From positions 1-52,300 of the forward strand of contig CAUTWO010000007.1 of NCBI GenBank assembly GCA_963542545.1: a stretch of DNA of 52,300 nucleotides. The letters run 5' to 3'. Every line of letters starts with the position of its first letter. The first letter of the stretch is position 1. Made by a program: the position numbers and the translations under genes. Positions 8,154 through 16,317 of this stretch are shown here, in pieces. This stretch comes from CALISC01 sp963542545 (GTDB lineage: Bacteria > Bacillota_I > Bacilli_A > Acholeplasmatales > Acholeplasmataceae). Under the pieces are notes generated by a model. That model was not told where the DNA came from, made no database searches, and worked only from the letters and a program-made list of their open reading frames with translations.

Positions 8154-9644
8154 TTATTTATTTTGGTGCTTTTTTTGCTCAAGCGCTACTTTTATTATAG
8201 CATCAAACAAAGGATGGGAAAAAAGCGGATTTGAACTAAACTCAGGGTGAAAAAGAGTAGATACAAAGAAAGGGTGACTTGAATTTGTAAAGGCTATTGG
8301 CGTTTCGCCTAAAGTAGCAAGTGGTAATAAGTTAGGATTGGAAAGCACATTAGTTGGCACCTTAAATGAACGAAAACGTGCAGTAATTTTACTTTCTCTG
8401 AAATACTTACTAACAGGATTTGTTTTGTTTATTTTAATTTCACGACCACCAACCAGTTTTGTAATTTCAACTTCAGTGGTTTTGCCTGAAATGTTAAGCA
8501 TATGCCAAAAACCTAAATTGATCAGCAGAGTTGGGATTTGTTTTTCGCTAAGTGCGTGAATTAACTCACTTTGTTTTAAAGTAAACTCTTGGTTGTCTTG
8601 ACCTGAAACTACTGCCAGGTCTATGTTTTTGAGAAATTCTGAGTTATGGGTATCTGAGTTATACCAAATAAAGTTTGGTTTAACTGAGTATTGGTATCCA
8701 GAGTGTTTAATCGCCTCAGTTAGCGAAAGATAGGCCTCTTTAAAATCAGTAGTGCCAACTACTCCTACATTTAAAACAATGTCTGCTGTCTCTACTTTAG
8801 AAATTAGTGAGTTCCAGGTTTTTAAGTTAAGTGATTTTGCCTTGAGTTCAAAATGTTTTAAGATGTTTTCATGTAGTTTGCCTTCAGCCAAAAGTGGCAC
8901 TACTTTGTAGACTACATCTAAATCAGGGCAAGCCAGCACTGTCTCTGGTTTAACGTCGGTAAAGAAAGAAATTTTTTGAACGGTTTCAGGGTCCAACATT
9001 CTTTTTGACCTTAAAATAAGTGCGTTCGGGTCAATTCCAAAACTACGCAAAGTCTTGACACTGTGTTGAGTTGGTTTGGTCTTGAGTTCTTGTGATACTT
9101 CCAGGTAAGGAACTAATGCTGTGTGGATGTAGTAGGTGCGGCGGTAGCCAAGATCAAACCTAAGTTGGCGAATTGCCTCCAGGTAAGCCTCTGATTCCAT
9201 ATCACCAACTGTTCCGCCGATTTCGCAAATTATGACATCTGCCTGGCTTTGCTCAGCAGCCTTCTTTAGTCTGTTTTTAATGGTATCAACAACATGCGGA
9301 ATTACTTGAATGGTTTTGCCACTGTATTTGCCGGCCATTTCGTTTTCCAAGATTTCTCTGTAAATTTTACCCATGGTGATACTAGAGTGCTCAGTTAAGT
9401 TAACACCAGTAAAACGTTCGTAGTGCCCAAGGTCTAGGTCTGCCTCAGTTCCGTCTGCGGCCACAAAAACCTCTCCGTGTTGAAGTGGGTCAATCATGCC
9501 AGGGAAAGTATTGATGTAGGGATCCATTTTGATCATAAACACCGAAACTCCGGTGCTTTTAAGTAGTCTGGCAATAGACGCTGCGGTCACACCTTTTCCA
9601 ATTCCAGAAATTACTCCACCTGTAATAAAAATAAAATTACTCAT
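8154..9644 (-). CDS. pyrG: CTP synthase with degenerate glutaminase domain
   Basis: Makes CTP from UTP, ATP and a nitrogen donor. The synthetase half is normal: GGVISGIGKG near residues 9-18, KMDPYIN (39-45), HGEVFV, TEADLDLGHYERF and CEIGGTVGDMES. The glutaminase half (about 290-496) is worn. The nucleophile-elbow motif, normally GICLGMQ, reads LINLGFW with Asn376 where the cysteine should be, and the GGFG oxyanion segment reads SGQD (347-350), though HPE (466-468) remains. At 496 residues it is shorter than the usual 530-550. Ammonia, not glutamine, would be the expected nitrogen source (inference). It follows rpoE, as in Bacillus, with an attenuator-like hairpin between them. Confidence 0.93.
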   Translation of the reverse strand: MSNFIFITGGVISGIGKGVTAASIARLLKSTGVSVFMIKMDPYINTFPGMIDPLQHGEVFVAADGTEADLDLGHYERFTGVNLTEHSSITMGKIYREILENEMAGKYSGKTIQVIPHVVDTIKNRLKKAAEQSQADVIICEIGGTVGDMESEAYLEAIRQLRFDLGYRRTYYIHTALVPYLEVSQELKTKPTQHSVKTLRSFGIDPNALILRSKRMLDPETVQKISFFTDVKPETVLACPDLDVVYKVVPLLAEGKLHENILKHFELKAKSLNLKTWNSLISKVETADIVLNVGVVGTTDFKEAYLSLTEAIKHSGYQYSVKPNFIWYNSDTHNSEFLKNIDLAVVSGQDNQEFTLKQSELIHALSEKQIPTLLINLGFWHMLNISGKTTEVEITKLVGGREIKINKTNPVSKYFRESKITARFRSFKVPTNVLSNPNLLPLATLGETPIAFTNSSHPFFVSTLFHPEFSSNPLFSHPLFDAIIKVALEQKKHQNK

Positions 9645-9674
9645 ATTTTTAAAAACTCCTTTCTGTTTCTATTA

Positions 9675-9712
9675 AATAAAAAAAATAGGGATGCAAAAAT
9701 TGCCTCCCTATT
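9675..9712 (-). terminator. Terminator/attenuator between rpoE and pyrG
   Basis: On the minus strand a stem of AATAGGGA / TCCCTATT, with an inner GCAA/TTGC helix and one mismatch, is followed by eight Ts. It overlaps the rpoE stop codon and lies about 30 bases before pyrG. In Bacillus the rpoE-pyrG gap holds the CTP-sensing attenuator of pyrG (established); a like role here is inference, since no separate pyrG promoter is evident. Confidence 0.75.
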
Positions 9713-10298
9713 CGTATAGATTCTCGTAGTCGTCCATGTATTTGTTGTACTCATCTTCGTCTTGATCGGATTCATCTAAGTCTAAATCTGGGTCAACATA
9801 TTTATCGTCGTCTTCGTCGCTTTCAGTTTCCAGGTAATCTTCAATGTCTTCTTCAACTAAAGCGCTTTCGTCTTCTTCATCATCAAGTTCAGGAAGTGGG
9901 TTGTCGCTTGCTTGCATTTGAAGTTTTTCATCTTCTTCAATATCTGGTTCAGATGCCACAAACTCATCTAAATTAAAGTCAGAAAATTCAATGTCGTCTT
10001 CGTCTTCATTAATTTCAATGTCTTCGTCATTGCTTTCATTGGCAAAAAAAGTACCGTCTTTGTCCCAATACTCTAAGTTATTGTCTTTTAAATCAAAAAG
10101 CCCGTCGCCAACATAAACGAAGCGACCTGATGAAATTAAGTCAAAATAAAGTTGATTTTTAAAATCTACGCTAACCTCGCCTAGGTTGCGAATTGCGCAA
10201 ATTTTGTCAATAAGTTCGTTAAGTGAAACAGCAGAACCCTGTTCCTTGATTAAGGAGTATGCAATTTCTGATAAAGAATTTTCTTCTGTATGATTCAA
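9708..10298 (-). CDS. rpoE: RNA polymerase delta subunit
   Basis: Delta, a Gram-positive RNA polymerase accessory protein that speeds core recycling and modulates promoter choice. The N-terminal 90 residues form the HARE-HTH-like domain (SLSEIAYSLIKEQG...GLFDLK) and the remainder is an extremely acidic Asp/Glu tail, as expected. The start is set at the TTG at 10298: GGAGG lies five bases before it, whereas the ATG four codons upstream has no Shine-Dalgarno because GGAGG falls inside its second codon. This gives 196 residues. It heads an rpoE-pyrG-acpP-leuS run with its own promoter. Confidence 0.92.
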   Translation of the reverse strand: MNHTEENSLSEIAYSLIKEQGSAVSLNELIDKICAIRNLGEVSVDFKNQLYFDLISSGRFVYVGDGLFDLKDNNLEYWDKDGTFFANESNDEDIEINEDEDDIEFSDFNLDEFVASEPDIEEDEKLQMQASDNPLPELDDEEDESALVEEDIEDYLETESDEDDDKYVDPDLDLDESDQDEDEYNKYMDDYENLYE

Positions 10299-10321
10299 GT
10301 CAGCCTCCATATAACTTAAAT

Positions 10322-10350
10322 ATTATATTATAGTCAAACCTATTTTACAA
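10322..10350 (-). promoter_or_regulatory. Promoter of rpoE
   Basis: -35 TTGTAA (10345-10350), 17-base spacer, -10 TATAAT (10322-10327) on the minus strand in the ybaB-rpoE gap. A second overlapping TATAAT begins five bases earlier. Confidence 0.6.
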
Positions 10351-10357
10351 ACTATAA

Positions 10358-10645
10358 CTAAAGTCCTAAAAAATTAGGCATTTTAGCGCTAGAAAGAATG
10401 TCTTCTAGTTCTGAGTTGACTTGTTCGATGGCTTTGTTAAAGGCTACACAAATTGCGTCTTCAAGCATTTCTTTATCTTGAATAATATCTGCACTAATTT
10501 TGCAGTCTACGACTTTTTTTGACCCAAGCAAAGTAATTGTAACGCCTGCCGCCGAACCTGTAAACTCAGTTTCTTCAAGTCTTTGTTGGCGTTCCATCAT
10601 TTCTGCTTGTAGTTTTTGAATTTGTTTTAACATCTGTGGATTCAT
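10358..10645 (-). CDS. ybaB: YbaB/EbfC nucleoid-associated protein
   Basis: Small DNA-binding protein of the YbaB/EbfC family, almost always found next to dnaX. Of its 95 residues the N-terminal part is a Gln/Met-rich helix (KQIQKLQAEMMERQQRLEE), followed by the conserved GS..GVT...G..KVVDCKIS beta core. The ATG lies two bases after the dnaX stop and its AAGGAG site is within the dnaX end. The family binds DNA as a dimer and has been linked to recombination repair; its exact role is uncertain. It is the last gene of mnmE-dnaX-ybaB. Confidence 0.93.
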   Translation of the reverse strand: MNPQMLKQIQKLQAEMMERQQRLEETEFTGSAAGVTITLLGSKKVVDCKISADIIQDKEMLEDAICVAFNKAIEQVNSELEDILSSAKMPNFLGL

Positions 10646-10647
10646 AT

Positions 10648-12348
10648 TTATTGCTCCTTGCTTGCAAGTTCGCCAAATACGGCGCTTGCGTCGAATTTTT
10701 TAGTTTTTACTTCTTTTAAAATTTTATCATATGCGGCGTATTTTTCAACAACAGCACTAAAGTCATTGGGAATAAACTCAAGGTTATTTCTAAGGTAAGT
10801 GCTAATTTGCATTAACACAGTCTTTGCGTCTTGTTTAGTTAACAAAATTACTCTCGTGATTTCTGGCAAAAAGTTATTAACTTCTTTTAAAAGAACGGGG
10901 TATTTGGCTGTTTTGTAGATTTCAGTACATGCAGTTAATCCATCTGCAGCAAGTAATAGGGTGCTTGGACTGGCTAAGACAATTTCAAACTTGCCAAAAA
11001 GTCCAGAGACATCTGGGTCTTCTGCAGATTTTAAGAAACCGGAGTTATAGAGTTTTGTTTCTGCCTCTTCTCTAAACTTCTTTTTGGCGTTGTCAAGCAA
11101 ATCTTTAAAATCTTGTTCAGTTAGACTGAAAGGACTTTTAACTGAATCTTTGCTAATTTTTTCAGGACTGGGCGAAAAAGCTACAGGGTTACTTGCAAAA
11201 ATATCACCGTGTGTTTCGGGTGTAGTTTTTACTTGTAGTTGTTCTGATGTTTTAACTGCAGGTTTTGCAGTTTCTAGGTTTGTGTTAAATACAATCGCTT
11301 CTTGTTTACTTATGATTGAGTAAATTTTGATTAAAGTAACCATCAGCATATTTTGCTTAGAAGTTGTGTATCTGATTTCTTTAATTAAAGTGTTTAGTTC
11401 AGTAAATATTTCTAAAACTTTTGCTTTGTTTAGTTTTTTAAAAAGGTTGAGTTCACCTGTTGAAATTTTTAGCAAAATTTGTTTGAAGTTATCAATAAAG
11501 GCGTCAATTATTGAGTTTTCGTTTTTACCTGCTTTAAGTAGCGTATCAAGTAGAGTAACAGCATTGGCTAAATCTGCATTGTCAAGTGAGTTAATAATTT
11601 TTAAAATCTCGTTTTCGTCAACTCCACCAATGATTTTCAAAACTGTTTCTTTGTCAATTTTTTGACCAGCATAAGCCACTGCTTTGTCCAACAAGACCAA
11701 AGCATCTCGCATAGCACCTTCTGCTTTTTTAGCAATTAGTGTTGCTGCTTCTTTTTCTAAAGTAATTTTTTCTTTTTTGGCAACTTCAATTATTTGTCCT
11801 TCAATTTCAGTCTCTGTTAAAGTCAGGAAACTAAAGTTCATACAGCGAGATTGAATGGTTTTCGGGATTTTGTGAGGTTCAGTGGTTGCCAAAATAAAGA
11901 CAACGTGTTTAGGTGGTTCTTCTAAAGTTTTCAAAAGCGCGTTGAAAGCCGCGGTTGTAAGCATATGAACTTCGTCAATTATGTAGACTTTGTATTTTAA
12001 GTTTTGCGGCAAAAACACGCATTTGTCACGAAGGTCTCTGATTTCGTCAACTCCGTTGTTGCTTGCCCCATCTATTTCTACAATGTCTACTGTTTGTTCT
12101 TGCTCAATTGCAAGACAGTTTGCGCATTTTCCGCAAGCGTCTCCTGAAGTTAGTTTTTCGCAGTTTATGGCTTTCGCAAAAATTCTGGCAATCGTGGTTT
12201 TGCCAATTCCTCTGGTGCCAGCAAAAATAAAAGAATGCGGAATGCTGCCACTTTTTAGAATTTGTCTAAGAATTTGAATGATTACCGCTTGGCCAACTAC
12301 TTCTTTTAGTTTACTTGGTCGGTATTTTCGATATAAAACTTTATACAT
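10648..12348 (-). CDS. dnaX: DNA polymerase III gamma/tau subunit
   Basis: Clamp-loader ATPase of the replicative polymerase. It starts MYKVLYRKYRPSKLKEVVGQ as is usual, with Walker A GTRGIGKTT near residues 44-52, a four-cysteine zinc module (CEKL...CGKCANC), Walker B IIDEVHML and the sensor segment ATTEPHKIP. Domain III follows, then a divergent C-terminal region of about 200 residues typical of tau. At 566 residues it is a full tau. I see no slippery A-run with a following hairpin that would give a frameshifted gamma. It starts 6 bases after mnmE. Confidence 0.95.
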   Translation of the reverse strand: MYKVLYRKYRPSKLKEVVGQAVIIQILRQILKSGSIPHSFIFAGTRGIGKTTIARIFAKAINCEKLTSGDACGKCANCLAIEQEQTVDIVEIDGASNNGVDEIRDLRDKCVFLPQNLKYKVYIIDEVHMLTTAAFNALLKTLEEPPKHVVFILATTEPHKIPKTIQSRCMNFSFLTLTETEIEGQIIEVAKKEKITLEKEAATLIAKKAEGAMRDALVLLDKAVAYAGQKIDKETVLKIIGGVDENEILKIINSLDNADLANAVTLLDTLLKAGKNENSIIDAFIDNFKQILLKISTGELNLFKKLNKAKVLEIFTELNTLIKEIRYTTSKQNMLMVTLIKIYSIISKQEAIVFNTNLETAKPAVKTSEQLQVKTTPETHGDIFASNPVAFSPSPEKISKDSVKSPFSLTEQDFKDLLDNAKKKFREEAETKLYNSGFLKSAEDPDVSGLFGKFEIVLASPSTLLLAADGLTACTEIYKTAKYPVLLKEVNNFLPEITRVILLTKQDAKTVLMQISTYLRNNLEFIPNDFSAVVEKYAAYDKILKEVKTKKFDASAVFGELASKEQ

Positions 12349-12354
12349 AGTTAT

Positions 12355-13710
12355 TTATTTGCCAAGGCAAAAATGACTAAAGATGTTTTTATTTACATCG
12401 TCATCATACACCTCGCCAAGTATCTCCTTTATAGCGTTGTAAGCGGTTTTAATGTTCATCACCACTAAGTCAGCGGTTAAGAAATCAGCAGAACTGTGGG
12501 CTTCTTTTAGTTCAGAAATTGCTTTCTCAAGTAGAGTAATTTGTCTTTGGTTTGACAAAAACGCCAGGTCTCTAGTGTCTAGATCTGTTAACTTTAACTT
12601 ACTTAAAATAGCGTCTTCAAGCGGTTTTAAGTCTTCATCGAAAGTAGAGATGTAGACAGCGTCTTTGTCTTTTTCTTTAATTCCTAAGTCTTTTTTGTTT
12701 GCAATTTTAATTAGTTTAGCAGGATCTATTTTGTTTAAAATTTCTAAGTCTTCATTGGTTAACTTTTGGTTAGCCTCAAAAACAAATAAAACTAAGTCAG
12801 CGGTTTTAATGGTATCTAGACTTTTTTGAATACCAAGATTCTCAACTAGATTTGTGCTTTTGCGGATGCCTGCGGTGTCAAGTAAGTTTAGAGCAATGTT
12901 GTTCAGCACAATTTTGCCCTCAACAATGTCGCGGGTTGTGCCTTGAATGTCAGTAACTAAAGCCTTGTCTTGTTTTAAAAGGGAGTTTAAAAGTGAAGAC
13001 TTGCCGACATTGGGTCTGCCAACAATTGCGACCGAAATCCCAGTTTTTAGCATTGTAGTGCTTTTTGAGTTTCGCAAAAACTCAGTTAGGTTAGTTAAAA
13101 TTTCGTCAATTCTAGCCTTTAGTTCAGAAGTCTCTAACTCAGTGGCCTCGTCAAACTCAGGGTATTGGAGTTTAACTTCAATATCTGAAATTAACGCCAA
13201 GACTTGCTCTTTAAACTCAGTTATTTTTTTACCTGTCTTGCTAAGTAGTGAGTTTAAAGAAATTTTGGCAGCGCTTTTGGTGTCTGCCTCAATTAAGTCC
13301 ATCACAGCCTCTGCTTTAACTAAATCTATTCGTCCATTTAAATAAGCACGGTAAGAAAACTCACCAGGATGTGCCATTCTGATATTTAGACTAAGGAGTC
13401 TTTCTAAGACTAAATTAGTTACCAACACACCGCCGTGGCAAGAAATTTCAAGCATATCGTCTGCTGTAAAAGAATGCGGTTTTTTAAAAACTGCAACAAC
13501 TACTTCGTCAATCGGCACGTTGTCTTTGTCTAAAATAAAGCCGTAGACTAAAGTGTTTCCAGGAACTTGAGTTAAGTTTTTGCCTTTAAAGATAGCGCTG
13601 ACTTCTTTGATACAAGTTTTTCCCGAAACTCTTATAACTGAAATCGACCCCTTACCATAAGGGGTCGCAATTGCAGTGATATTTTCAAAATCAGTGTTGT
13701 TTAAACTCAT
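12355..13710 (-). CDS. mnmE: tRNA modification GTPase MnmE
   Basis: GTPase that, with MnmG, installs the carboxymethylaminomethyl group on U34 of certain tRNAs. It shows the N-terminal tetrahydrofolate-binding domain (ITAIATPYGKGSISVIRVSG), the helical domain, the inserted G domain with GRPNVGKSSLLN, DTAGIR and NKKD, and the C-terminal CLGK with the catalytic cysteine. ATG at 13710 is used; a TTG one codon earlier is an alternative. It gives 451 residues. Its start overlaps the end of the mgtC-like gene by 20 bases, so the two are probably translationally coupled. Confidence 0.95.
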   Translation of the reverse strand: MSLNNTDFENITAIATPYGKGSISVIRVSGKTCIKEVSAIFKGKNLTQVPGNTLVYGFILDKDNVPIDEVVVAVFKKPHSFTADDMLEISCHGGVLVTNLVLERLLSLNIRMAHPGEFSYRAYLNGRIDLVKAEAVMDLIEADTKSAAKISLNSLLSKTGKKITEFKEQVLALISDIEVKLQYPEFDEATELETSELKARIDEILTNLTEFLRNSKSTTMLKTGISVAIVGRPNVGKSSLLNSLLKQDKALVTDIQGTTRDIVEGKIVLNNIALNLLDTAGIRKSTNLVENLGIQKSLDTIKTADLVLFVFEANQKLTNEDLEILNKIDPAKLIKIANKKDLGIKEKDKDAVYISTFDEDLKPLEDAILSKLKLTDLDTRDLAFLSNQRQITLLEKAISELKEAHSSADFLTADLVVMNIKTAYNAIKEILGEVYDDDVNKNIFSHFCLGK

Positions 13711-14353
13711 CAACGTGTCTAGTTTGCAAATCGTCTTCTTTGTTTAAAATAGCGTTGGCGTCTTCTGCTTTTATCTCACCTTGTTTAACTTTGTGAATTA
13801 AGTTATTGCGGCAACTTACAAACGGGTTTTCTTTGGAAACCATGTCGCGAATAAAGATGTAAATGATAATAACAGTTGCACCGATTACTCCAATTAACAG
13901 ATAACCTGAACCCAAAATTAAACCTAAAATTGCGCACGCCCAAATAGAGGAAGCCGTAGTTAAACCTTTGATAGACATCTTGTCTTTAATGATGACACCG
14001 GCTCCAATAAAAGAAACACCCGCGACAACTTGCGCAATGATTCTTTGACCTTCGTTTGGTTGAAAAGCATTCAGTTCGAACATTAGTCTTTGAGTGATTG
14101 CAATTGAGCAACTAGCTATTCCTACTAAAAAGTAGGCAGAAACCCCGACTGCTTTGCCTAAATTGCGGCGTTCAAGTCCAACGATTACCGCGTAGATCAT
14201 AATAATTAAAAGCGGCAGGATAACTTTAAACAGCCAGTCTTGGCCAGTTTGCAGGGCTTGAAGGTCTAGCGAACCTTTGGTAATCGCTTCTGAGATTTTT
14301 GAATTTGAGTTTGCTGATTTATTGGTAGTAATGTTTAAAAGAACTTCCAGCAT
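13691..14353 (-). CDS. MgtC/SapB-family membrane protein
   Basis: Integral membrane protein of the MgtC/SapB family. After a polar N-terminus of about 40 residues come four or five hydrophobic segments with the family motifs GLERRNLGKAVG, GVSFIGAGVI and the GLTTASSIWACA run. The C-terminal 45 residues are polar and probably cytosolic. MgtC proteins are linked to magnesium-starvation survival and ATP-synthase modulation in pathogens, but most relatives in non-pathogens are uncharacterised. At 220 residues the length is normal. It ends on TGA, read here as stop. It lies two bases after the first DHH gene, with no Shine-Dalgarno, so coupling is likely. Confidence 0.85.
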   Translation of the reverse strand: MLEVLLNITTNKSANSNSKISEAITKGSLDLQALQTGQDWLFKVILPLLIIMIYAVIVGLERRNLGKAVGVSAYFLVGIASCSIAITQRLMFELNAFQPNEGQRIIAQVVAGVSFIGAGVIIKDKMSIKGLTTASSIWACAILGLILGSGYLLIGVIGATVIIIYIFIRDMVSKENPFVSCRNNLIHKVKQGEIKAEDANAILNKEDDLQTRHVDEFKQH

Positions 14354-14355
14354 TG

Positions 14356-15312
14356 TTAGTTATTTTTCTTTAAAACTTCCACAATTCTGGCGTCAAGGGC
14401 GTCAATTACTTTTGTGTGTTGTTTCATTTTATCCAAGTGGCAGCCAGCGGCAAAGTCGTGTCCACCCCCTGGAGGGAATTTGTTGCAAACTGAAGCAATT
14501 TCTACTTGGTTTGAACGAACTCTAACACGAACTGAGTTTTCAAGTTCAATAAATAGAACCCAAACAGGGCAGCCTTCAATTCCGGCCATAGCGTTAATGG
14601 CCGCTGCTGTGTCTTCTTGAGTTAAGTTAAATTTCTTTTGAATGTCTCGAGTCGCAAGAAAGTAAACCACGCCGTTTTTTGAGCGTTTGATGTTAGAAAG
14701 TAAATAGCCTTTGTATTTAAGTTGTGCAAAAGTGGTTTTAGAAAGTTCACGGTCAACATATTCAAGGTCAGCGCCTTTAGAAACTAAAAAAGCCGCCAAT
14801 TGAAAAGTAGTTTCAGTAACTCCGCGGTATCTAAATCCTCCAGAATCCGTAACTAAACCAGCATATAGTGCTTGCGCGCCTTGTTTAGTGATAAGCAGTT
14901 GATCTCTGAACTTATACAGAAAGTAAGTAATCATTTGACAAGCCGCTGGCGCTTCTTCGTGCACCCAGTTAATGTCGCCGTATTGATCCATTACGATGTG
15001 GTGGTCAATTTTAATAATTTCTTTAGCCAGTTTAAAACGTTGATCTGCAACTCGCTCTTGAGTAGCAGTGTCAACAACTATCGCTAAAGATTTTTTAATA
15101 GTTTCGTCGTCAAGGGTGTCAAGTTCTCCAAGAAAACGAAGGTAAGGTGTGTGGTCGCCAAGTGAGTATACTTGTTTTTTGGGAAAAGTTGTCTCAATGA
15201 TGTTTTTAAGACCAAGTGATGAGCCTATACAGTCTCCGTCTGGTCTTTTATGTGAGTAGATTGTAATAATGTCGTATTCTTTGATTTTTTTTAAAATTAA
15301 ACTAATGTCCAT
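14356..15312 (-). CDS. NrnA-like DHH phosphoesterase (copy 1)
   Basis: DHH/DHHA1-family phosphoesterase, the group that contains NrnA (nanoRNase and pAp phosphatase). Motifs: DGDCIGS near residues 25-31, VVDTA, the name-giving IDHH near 101-104, TDSGGFRY, and the DHHA1 signature PGGGHDFAAG near the C-terminus. Length 318 residues. A good AAAGGAG precedes the ATG. It is 18 bases after a second DHH gene of similar length; paired DHH genes of this kind are known in mycoplasmas (MgpA-like). Which one acts on short RNA, on pAp or on cyclic dinucleotide products cannot be told. Confidence 0.9.
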   Translation of the reverse strand: MDISLILKKIKEYDIITIYSHKRPDGDCIGSSLGLKNIIETTFPKKQVYSLGDHTPYLRFLGELDTLDDETIKKSLAIVVDTATQERVADQRFKLAKEIIKIDHHIVMDQYGDINWVHEEAPAACQMITYFLYKFRDQLLITKQGAQALYAGLVTDSGGFRYRGVTETTFQLAAFLVSKGADLEYVDRELSKTTFAQLKYKGYLLSNIKRSKNGVVYFLATRDIQKKFNLTQEDTAAAINAMAGIEGCPVWVLFIELENSVRVRVRSNQVEIASVCNKFPPGGGHDFAAGCHLDKMKQHTKVIDALDARIVEVLKKNN

Positions 15313-15330
15313 TTTATGCTCCTTTATTAT

Positions 15331-16272
15331 TTATTTTTGGTTTTGCAAAATTAGTTCGTTTAAATCTTTAATCATGGCTTTAGCCACTTCAAAGTTATCA
15401 AGGGTTGCCCCACACGCCAGTGCGTGTCCACCACCGCCGTATTTTTTGGCAATATGCACAACTTCAATTTCACGGCTACGCAGTTCACAAATTACTTTGT
15501 CTTGCTCAGCGGAATACGTGAAGTTAGCCCAAATTGGAATTTCTTTAATGCCGGCAAGTAAGTTAACCATACCGCGACTAATTGAAAAGAAATCGTAAGT
15601 GCCAAGTGACTCTAAAAACTCTTTGGTGTTAAAAAAGTAAGCAACTGAGCCCTCAATTTGCATGCGAGTAGCAAACTTCGCTTTAGTTTGACGCTCTTCA
15701 AGAGTTTCTACATACAGCCACTTGTAGAACTTAAGCGGGTTTGCACCTAGTGCTGTAAGTTCCGCAGCGATTTGAAATAAACGCGGTGCGTTAGTTAAAT
15801 ACTGAAAGCGCCCACTGTCGGTAATTATTCCGTTTAGCAAATAGTCTGCCGCTATTGCCGGGATTTTTAGTTTTAGTTTTTTAGCAATATCGTAAACATA
15901 AGCAGCGGCGGCCTCGTAAGTTGGGTCTGAATAAACATAAGCGCCGGCAACATCTGATTTGTTTTCGTGGTGGTCAATGATTACCACGTCTTTGGCAAAC
16001 AGATAGCGGTTATCTGAAATCATGTAAGAAACTGCGACGTCTGTAATAAAAACTAGCGCGTCTTTGTAAAAACTATCAGGAATTTCGTTCATCGCGTTTT
16101 CGTAGTCAAATTTGTTGTGGTCACCTACTACGTAGACTTCTTTTTCGGGAAAGTTTTCCTTAATTATGTGCATTAAGCCCATTTGTGAGCCAATTGCGTC
16201 CATATCTGGTTTGGAGTGTCTGTGAATAATAATGCGGTTGTGTTTTTTTAAAAGTTCTTTAATCGTTTTCAT
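15331..16272 (-). CDS. NrnA-like DHH phosphoesterase (copy 2)
   Basis: Second DHH/DHHA1 phosphoesterase, 313 residues, clearly diverged from its neighbour. It has PDMDAIGSQMG near residues 22-32, FITDVA, IDHHEN near 98-103, GIITDSGRFQY, and GGGGHALACGA near the C-terminus. All metal-binding Asp/His positions expected for the family are present, so it should be active. GAGG lies 7 bases before its ATG and a TATAAT lies at 16291-16296 without a convincing -35. The order fakA, DHH2, DHH1, mgtC-like, mnmE on one strand suggests joint transcription. Confidence 0.9.
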   Translation of the reverse strand: MKTIKELLKKHNRIIIHRHSKPDMDAIGSQMGLMHIIKENFPEKEVYVVGDHNKFDYENAMNEIPDSFYKDALVFITDVAVSYMISDNRYLFAKDVVIIDHHENKSDVAGAYVYSDPTYEAAAAYVYDIAKKLKLKIPAIAADYLLNGIITDSGRFQYLTNAPRLFQIAAELTALGANPLKFYKWLYVETLEERQTKAKFATRMQIEGSVAYFFNTKEFLESLGTYDFFSISRGMVNLLAGIKEIPIWANFTYSAEQDKVICELRSREIEVVHIAKKYGGGGHALACGATLDNFEVAKAMIKDLNELILQNQK

Positions 16273-16317
16273 TCAATACCTCTAATAATTATTATACTAT
16301 TTTTTAAACCTGTTTTT

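Noticed and set aside
10648..12348. Programmed frameshift in dnaX
   Set aside because: No slippery A-run followed by a strong hairpin was seen; the long frame is continuous.
13630..13693. Extension of the mgtC-like protein through TGA read as Trp
   Set aside because: Other genes show TGA as stop, and the extension would add only about 14 unconserved residues inside mnmE.
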